Source: Roseivivax jejudonensis | GTDB taxonomy: Bacteria > Pseudomonadota > Alphaproteobacteria > Rhodobacterales > Rhodobacteraceae | Assembly: GCF_900172265.1 (NCBI RefSeq) | Contig: NZ_FWFK01000004.1 | Location: 434,001-498,000, forward strand | Length of the DNA: 64,000 nt | Direction of reading: 5' to 3' | In this document: positions 60,028 through 64,000 of the stretch, in pieces | Position numbering within the stretch: the stretch's first letter is position 1 | Layout: each line of letters starts with the position of its first letter | Position numbers and translations under genes: made by a program | Notes under the pieces: generated by a model | Told to the model about the DNA's origin: nothing | The model's database searches: none | Seen by the model: the letters and a program-made list of their open reading frames with translations, nothing else

Positions 60028-60930
60028 ATGCCCTTCTCCCGCCTGCCCCCTCTGTCGAGTCTTCGTGCGTTCTCGGCCTTCGCCGAAACGGGCTCGGTCA
60101 CGCGGGCGGGCGCGATGCTGAACGTGAGCCACGCCGCCGTGTCCCAGCAACTGCGCAATCTCGAAGCGCACCTGGGGGTAAAGCTCGTGGACCGGTCCGG
60201 CCGGCAACTCGAGCTCACGCAGGAGGGCCGCCAGCTGGCCGACGCGCTGATCGGCGCGTTCGGCCGGATCGCGCAGGTGATCGAGGCGCTGACCGGCGCC
60301 GATGCCGATCGGCCGCTGCACGTCTCGACCTCGCCGTCCTTCGCGTCCAACTGGCTCATGCCGCGGCTCGCGGGCTTTCGTGCCGCGCATCCCGAGATCG
60401 ACATCATGATCGACCCGACGCCGGTCCTCAACGACCCCGAGCCGGGCGGTATCGACCTGGCCATCCGCTATGGCGACGGCAGGTGGCCCGGTCTCGAATC
60501 CGAGTCGCTGATCCAGTCGCCGATCTGGATTGTCGCGGCGCCCGAGCTGATCGGGGATCTCGACCCCGACGCGCCGCAGGACCTGCTCGCCTTTCCCTGG
60601 CTGCAGGAGCTCGGCACGTCGGAGGCGTCGGAGTGGTTCGCCCGCCACGGGATCACGGAGCGGCGGGTGAAGGGCCTCATCCACGTGCCGGGCAACCTGA
60701 TGCTCGACGGCGCGCGCAACGGCCAGGGCATCGTCGTGACGACGCGCGTGTCCGTGGGACAGGACGTGCGGGCCGGCCGCCTTCGGCTCCTGTTCGAGGA
60801 GCGCCCCGAGGGCGGCTATCACGCGGTGACGGCCCCCGGCGTCGCCCGTCCGCAGCTGCAGGCGTTCCTGCGCTGGCTCAGAAAGGAAGCGGCGCGCGAG
60901 GAGGTCCCCTCGCGCGCCGCGCTGCCGTGA
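60028..60930 (+). CDS. LysR family transcriptional regulator, GcvA-like
   Basis: A 300-aa regulator. The helix-turn-helix (about residues 9-66) reads LSSLRAFSAFAETGSVTRAG, MLNVSHAAVSQQLRNLEAHL with the typical GVKLVDRSGRQLELT. The substrate-binding domain follows (TSPSFASNWLMPRLAGFRAA). The ASNWLMPRL and IDLAIRYGDGRWPGL blocks are those of the GcvA/AmpR group. It is divergent from the micro-operon, which makes that operon its most likely target, and convergent with dacA. Confidence 0.93.
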   Translation: MPFSRLPPLSSLRAFSAFAETGSVTRAGAMLNVSHAAVSQQLRNLEAHLGVKLVDRSGRQLELTQEGRQLADALIGAFGRIAQVIEALTGADADRPLHVSTSPSFASNWLMPRLAGFRAAHPEIDIMIDPTPVLNDPEPGGIDLAIRYGDGRWPGLESESLIQSPIWIVAAPELIGDLDPDAPQDLLAFPWLQELGTSEASEWFARHGITERRVKGLIHVPGNLMLDGARNGQGIVVTTRVSVGQDVRAGRLRLLFEERPEGGYHAVTAPGVARPQLQAFLRWLRKEAAREEVPSRAALP

Positions 60931-60952
60931 GTGATCGTGTTGAGCGCGCGGC

Positions 60953-62602
60953 TCAGCTCGGCGGGCCGACCATGAAACAGGTCACCTGCTGCGCCTGAAG
61001 CCGGCGGCACGCGAGGTCGGCCATGTCGCGCGTCATGCCCATGAAGTTGGCGTCGTAGCCGCTCGGCCGGTCGACGACCTTGCGCAGCGCACCATCGAGC
61101 GACGACATCTCGGACAGCGCCGTCTTCAGCAGAACTCGCTGCGCCTCGTATCGGCTCGGGTAACGCCCGACATTGATGCCCCAATGCCGTCCGCCCGAGG
61201 TCGAGACGCGGCTGACCACCTCGGCGGTCGCCTCGTCCGGCACGTTGCGCGCGGCAACGGCGATCTCGGCTTCGGTCGTGCCGCCCAGCGACGCGAGAAC
61301 CACGTCCGTCGGCCGCGACCGCGGCCGGATCGATGCGCCGGGCGCCGCGGCCGTTCCGGCCACCACGGCTTCTTCGACTGCCTCGGCGACGTCGACGGAC
61401 TCGATGACCGCGGTCTGAACCTCGGCCGTCTGCGCCTCCGCCGCCTCGGTCTCGGCGGTTTCCGCCTTCGCCGCAGCAATCACGGCGTCGATGTCCGCAC
61501 CGACGGACGCGACCAGCGGCGCAGGCACGGCGGCCGGCGTGGTCGACCCGGGCCGCGGCATCGGCCGAAGGCTGCGGGTAACCGCAGCGGCGACGGTCCG
61601 GACCGACCGGCCCTGATGACCCGGCGAGGGGTCGGCATCGCGCGCCACATCGACGTTGATGCCGGAATTGCCCTGGTAACCCGGACGACGCGGCGCTGCA
61701 AAGGCGATACGGCTCGGCGCCTTGGAGAACCCGAGATCGAGGAGCTTGGCGACCTGCGCGTTGCGCGAGGCCGTGGAGTTGCCGCCGAACACGGTCGCGA
61801 TCACGCGCTCGCCGCCGCGCTCTGCCGAGGCGACGAGGTTGAAGCCGGCCGCGCGGGTGTAGCCGGTCTTGATGCCGTCCGCCCCGGAGTAGCTCTGCAG
61901 CATTCGGCGGTTGGTGTGCGATACCGTCCGAACGCCCGCATCTGCGGTGATGCGGCTGAAGAGGTTGTAGTACTCCGGATAGTCGTAGAGCACGTGCCGC
62001 CCGAGGATCGTCATGTCGCGCGCGGTCGACAGGTGACCGCTCTCGGTGAGGCCGTGCGCGTTCTTGAAGGTCGTGCGGGTCATGCCCATCGCCTTCGCCG
62101 TGCGGTTCATCCGCCGGGCAAAGGCCGCTTCGGACCCCGAAATCGCCTCGCCGATCGCGGTCGCCGCGTCGTTGGCCGACTTAACCGCCGCGGCGCGGAC
62201 GAGGTAGCGCAGCTTGATTTTCTGGCCCGACCGAAGCCCGAGCTTCGACGGCGGCTCCGACGCCGCGTTCCGCGAGATCGTCACGAGCGTGTCCATCGAC
62301 AGCTCGCCATGCTCCACCGCCTCGAAGGCGATGTAGAGCGTCATCATCTTGGTCAGAGACGCGGGATGAAGCCGCGTGTCCGCATTTTCGCTGTAGTAGA
62401 CCGTGCCCGACCGCGCATCCATCACCATGCCCGCATACGGCGCCGCCATGGCGCTGAGGGGGATCACGACGAAGAACCAGAATGCGGTGAGAACGAATAG
62501 ACCGGTATGGCCCGGCCGCCTGCGCCGTCCCGTCACTGTTTCCGCCTTTGTCTGCCTCGAGGCTTCCGATGTTTCGGTAAGCCGTTGCTCGTTGCCGCAC
62601 AC
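60953..62602 (-). CDS. dacA: D-alanyl-D-alanine carboxypeptidase with SPOR domain
   Basis: A 549-aa penicillin-binding protein of the S11 family that trims D-Ala from peptidoglycan stems. Active-site motifs are SxxK at Ser82 (HPASLTKMM), SxN at Ser142 (VKSANDAA) and KTG at 245-247. A long Ala/Pro/Glu-rich linker (about 330-460) follows, and a SPOR-like domain at the C-terminus (WGINVGRYPSRYEAQRVLLK) that binds denuded septal glycan. The start is GTG 62602; a second GTG at 62536 (reading TGRRRRPGHTGLF) gives a more normal signal peptide, ending near AMA, and may be the true start. Confidence 0.92.
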   Translation of the reverse strand: MCGNEQRLTETSEASRQTKAETVTGRRRRPGHTGLFVLTAFWFFVVIPLSAMAAPYAGMVMDARSGTVYYSENADTRLHPASLTKMMTLYIAFEAVEHGELSMDTLVTISRNAASEPPSKLGLRSGQKIKLRYLVRAAAVKSANDAATAIGEAISGSEAAFARRMNRTAKAMGMTRTTFKNAHGLTESGHLSTARDMTILGRHVLYDYPEYYNLFSRITADAGVRTVSHTNRRMLQSYSGADGIKTGYTRAAGFNLVASAERGGERVIATVFGGNSTASRNAQVAKLLDLGFSKAPSRIAFAAPRRPGYQGNSGINVDVARDADPSPGHQGRSVRTVAAAVTRSLRPMPRPGSTTPAAVPAPLVASVGADIDAVIAAAKAETAETEAAEAQTAEVQTAVIESVDVAEAVEEAVVAGTAAAPGASIRPRSRPTDVVLASLGGTTEAEIAVAARNVPDEATAEVVSRVSTSGGRHWGINVGRYPSRYEAQRVLLKTALSEMSSLDGALRKVVDRPSGYDANFMGMTRDMADLACRRLQAQQVTCFMVGPPS

Positions 62603-63169
62603 CCATCGGGTGCTTCTTGTTGTTGAGGAACGTTAGCACGAGAAGGACGGGCCGCAAAGCGCTCAATTAAATCAATTTTTCGGAATGCGGCCGAACAGCC
62701 TCACCAGATATGGGTGCTGGTCTGCCTTCCTCCCACTAGGAGCGCGATTGTGGCGAGATTGTGTCCTCATGACAGCCCGTCGCGCCGCGTTCGTCGGTGT
62801 CGCTCGGGCGCCTCTTTCAAACGGGTCAGACGGCGCGGATCAATCGGACCGGCGGCCTCCGGTGAGATCGCGCGCCCGCGAGAGCGAGTCGCATGGGGCA
62901 CGCGGATCGCGCCCGAAGGCCGGACAACGTGCCTCGGAATGTCCTCGCAGAGTGCGCGCAGACGCGCCTTGCGTCGCTGAACGCAGCGTCCCGGTGCTGT
63001 GCCGGTGCATCTGCCATCGATCTGGCGCGCCTCCGCCCTTTTCTCGCTGGCAGGCTCGATTATATACTGCGCTCAGACCCGCCACGCACAACGGATCTCT
63101 TCCGGCCACATGACCCAGTTCCGCACCAGCGCGATTGAGCCCCGCGATCCCGCCCTCGCGCCTGTTGGC
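62603..63169. other. Long divergent intergenic region between dacA and clpS
   Basis: There is no convincing gene in these 567 bases. It has an AT-rich patch (62665-62685, AATTAAATCAATTTTT) on the dacA side, unusual for this genome. A TATACT hexamer at 63063-63068 could be a -10 for clpS; no good -35 was found 17 bases upstream. The stretch 62760-63050 looks like GC-rich spacer. No tRNA or structured RNA was recognised. Confidence 0.4.
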
Positions 63170-63502
63170 ATGAGCGGATCGGACGACGGCCCCGGTCGCG
63201 GGAGCGACAGCGATGCCGGCGTCGTCGTCGACACGAAACCGAAGACCAAGCGCCCGCCGCTCTACAAGGTTCTGCTACTGAACGATGACTACACGCCGAT
63301 GGAGTTCGTCGTTCATGTGCTCGAACGCTTCTTCGGCATGAGCCACGCGCAGGCCTTCGAGATCATGCTGACCGTTCACAAGAAAGGCGTCGCCGTCGTC
63401 GGCGTGTTCAGCCACGAGATCGCGGAGACGAAGGTCGGTCAGGTGATGGATTTTGCCCGCCGGCATCAGCACCCCCTGCAATGCACGATGGAGAAGGAGT
63501 GA
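63170..63502 (+). CDS. clpS: ATP-dependent Clp protease adaptor ClpS
   Basis: A 110-aa N-degron adaptor that delivers substrates to ClpAP. It has the canonical pocket [20 protein letters not shown] with the gating Met, then [20 protein letters not shown] and the ending [15 protein letters not shown] 63170 ([11 protein letters not shown]) gives the usual length; ATG 63110 would add 20 residues ([15 protein letters not shown]). This is the canonical ClpS1, complementing the divergent ClpS2 at 24.7 kb. An rsmC-like gene follows. Confidence 0.95.
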   Translation: MSGSDDGPGRGSDSDAGVVVDTKPKTKRPPLYKVLLLNDDYTPMEFVVHVLERFFGMSHAQAFEIMLTVHKKGVAVVGVFSHEIAETKVGQVMDFARRHQHPLQCTMEKE

Positions 63503-63545
63503 CGCGCCGCGCGTCACCCTGCCAGCGGCACCCGGACCACGTCCG

Positions 63546-64000
63546 ATGACGGCCTCCCGCCTGTCCCACGCGATCGAAACCGGGGCGCTCGCGCTCCCGG
63601 ACGAGGGACGCGTCGCGGTGTTCGGACCGCCGGGCGATATTGACCTGTCTGCCCTCCCGCGCGAGCGTTGGCACCTGATCCAGCCGTTCGCTCCCGATCA
63701 CGCCGCGCTGGCCGCCCGCGGATTCGAGTGCGCGACTGTCCCCGCGACGGGCTATGCGGCGTCGCTCGTCGTGCTGCCCCGCGCCCGGGACCGCGGCGAG
63801 GCGTGGATCGCCGCAGCCGAGGAGGCGACACAGGGCCCCGTGATCGTCGAGGGCGCCAAGACCGACGGGATCGACGCCCTCATCAAGGCCGCGCGAAAGC
63901 GCGTCGCGATCGAGGGCCAGGTCGCCAAGGCGCATGGCAAGCTTTTCTGGTTCACCGCCGGCGACGCCTTTGCCGATTGGCGCCGGATCCCCACGGCGAA
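63546..64000 (+). CDS. RsmC-like rRNA methyltransferase, 5' part (cut by window end)
   Basis: The frame starts at ATG 63546 (MTASRLSHAIETGALALPDE) and stays open to the window end, 151 codons. It matches the N-terminal domain of class I methyltransferases of the RsmC/RlmG group: VAVFGPPGDIDLSALPRERW, GYAASLVVLPRARDRGEAW, TQGPVIVEGAKTDGID and AKAHGKLFWF. RsmC methylates G1207 of 16S rRNA. The catalytic half (NPPY/F motif) lies beyond the window, so the substrate is not confirmed. Confidence 0.85.
   Translation, partial: MTASRLSHAIETGALALPDEGRVAVFGPPGDIDLSALPRERWHLIQPFAPDHAALAARGFECATVPATGYAASLVVLPRARDRGEAWIAAAEEATQGPVIVEGAKTDGIDALIKAARKRVAIEGQVAKAHGKLFWFTAGDAFADWRRIPTA

Noticed and set aside
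62690-63109. Several 60-140 codon frames in the dacA-clpS gap
   Set aside because: They overlap each other on both strands, have Arg/Ser/Pro-rich random composition, and lack ribosome binding sites.

Overview
The window looks like chromosome of a high-GC alphaproteobacterium of the Rhodobacterales (Rhodobacteraceae/roseobacter group). The reasons are protein-level resemblance of RpoB, S1, GcvTHP, PyrD and HemE/HemC to that group as I know it, a class II EPSP synthase, two ClpS paralogs, a GTTC-N7-GTTC type LexA box, a short 4.5S-type SRP RNA, and intergenic elements containing an ACCAAGAAGAA core. It is almost entirely core and housekeeping DNA. I see no prophage, insertion sequence, CRISPR array, tRNA or rRNA operon.

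Layout: 1-6.5 kb (minus) carries rplJ-rplL-rpoB, but a terminator hairpin and a glycosyltransferase gene lie between rplL and rpoB. 6.8-11 kb holds a MarR/DUF1428 divergent pair with a palindromic operator, a secreted 5'-nucleotidase, and DUF952-pyrD. 11-14.4 kb (minus) is rpsA-ihfB-LapA-like-trpF. 14.6-16.6 kb is a small membrane protein overlapping a chemoreceptor. 16.8-21.3 kb (minus) holds aldo/keto reductase, trmB, aroA-cmk and a DUF4168 protein. 21.3-24.7 kb is modABC with a divergent, LexA-boxed ImuA-like gene. 24.7-30.8 kb holds clpS2, an IMPase-family phosphatase, the ybbA-ybbP/tesA locus, an SRAP gene lacking its catalytic Cys, and a cold-shock gene. 31-35 kb carries an L,D-transpeptidase, an FKBP, a sulfotransferase and metG. 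35.6-41 kb is the glycine cleavage operon gcvT-gcvH-gcvP under a tandem glycine riboswitch, with an NsrR-like gene upstream. 41-47 kb holds gltX, hemE/hemC and nudC. 47-51 kb carries a CpdB-like phosphoesterase, the SRP RNA overlapping a phosphatase-like gene, and pheA. 51-59.4 kb carries a di-haem cytochrome c with a 45-bp tandem repeat, the yejABEF peptide importer, and an LprI-MliC lysozyme inhibitor. 59.5-64 kb holds a micro-operon of three tiny overlapping genes divergent from a LysR regulator, dacA, clpS and the start of an rsmC-like methyltransferase.

The least expected items are: the three-gene micro-operon at 59521-59926; the SRAP protein whose Cys2 is replaced by Pro; a tyrosine-phosphatase-like protein without its catalytic Cys whose gene overlaps the SRP RNA; the LexA-controlled, possibly leaderless ImuA-like gene; the repeat-linked di-haem cytochrome; and the interrupted rplL-rpoB junction. 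Many long open frames opposite or offset to real genes are products of high GC and were left out.
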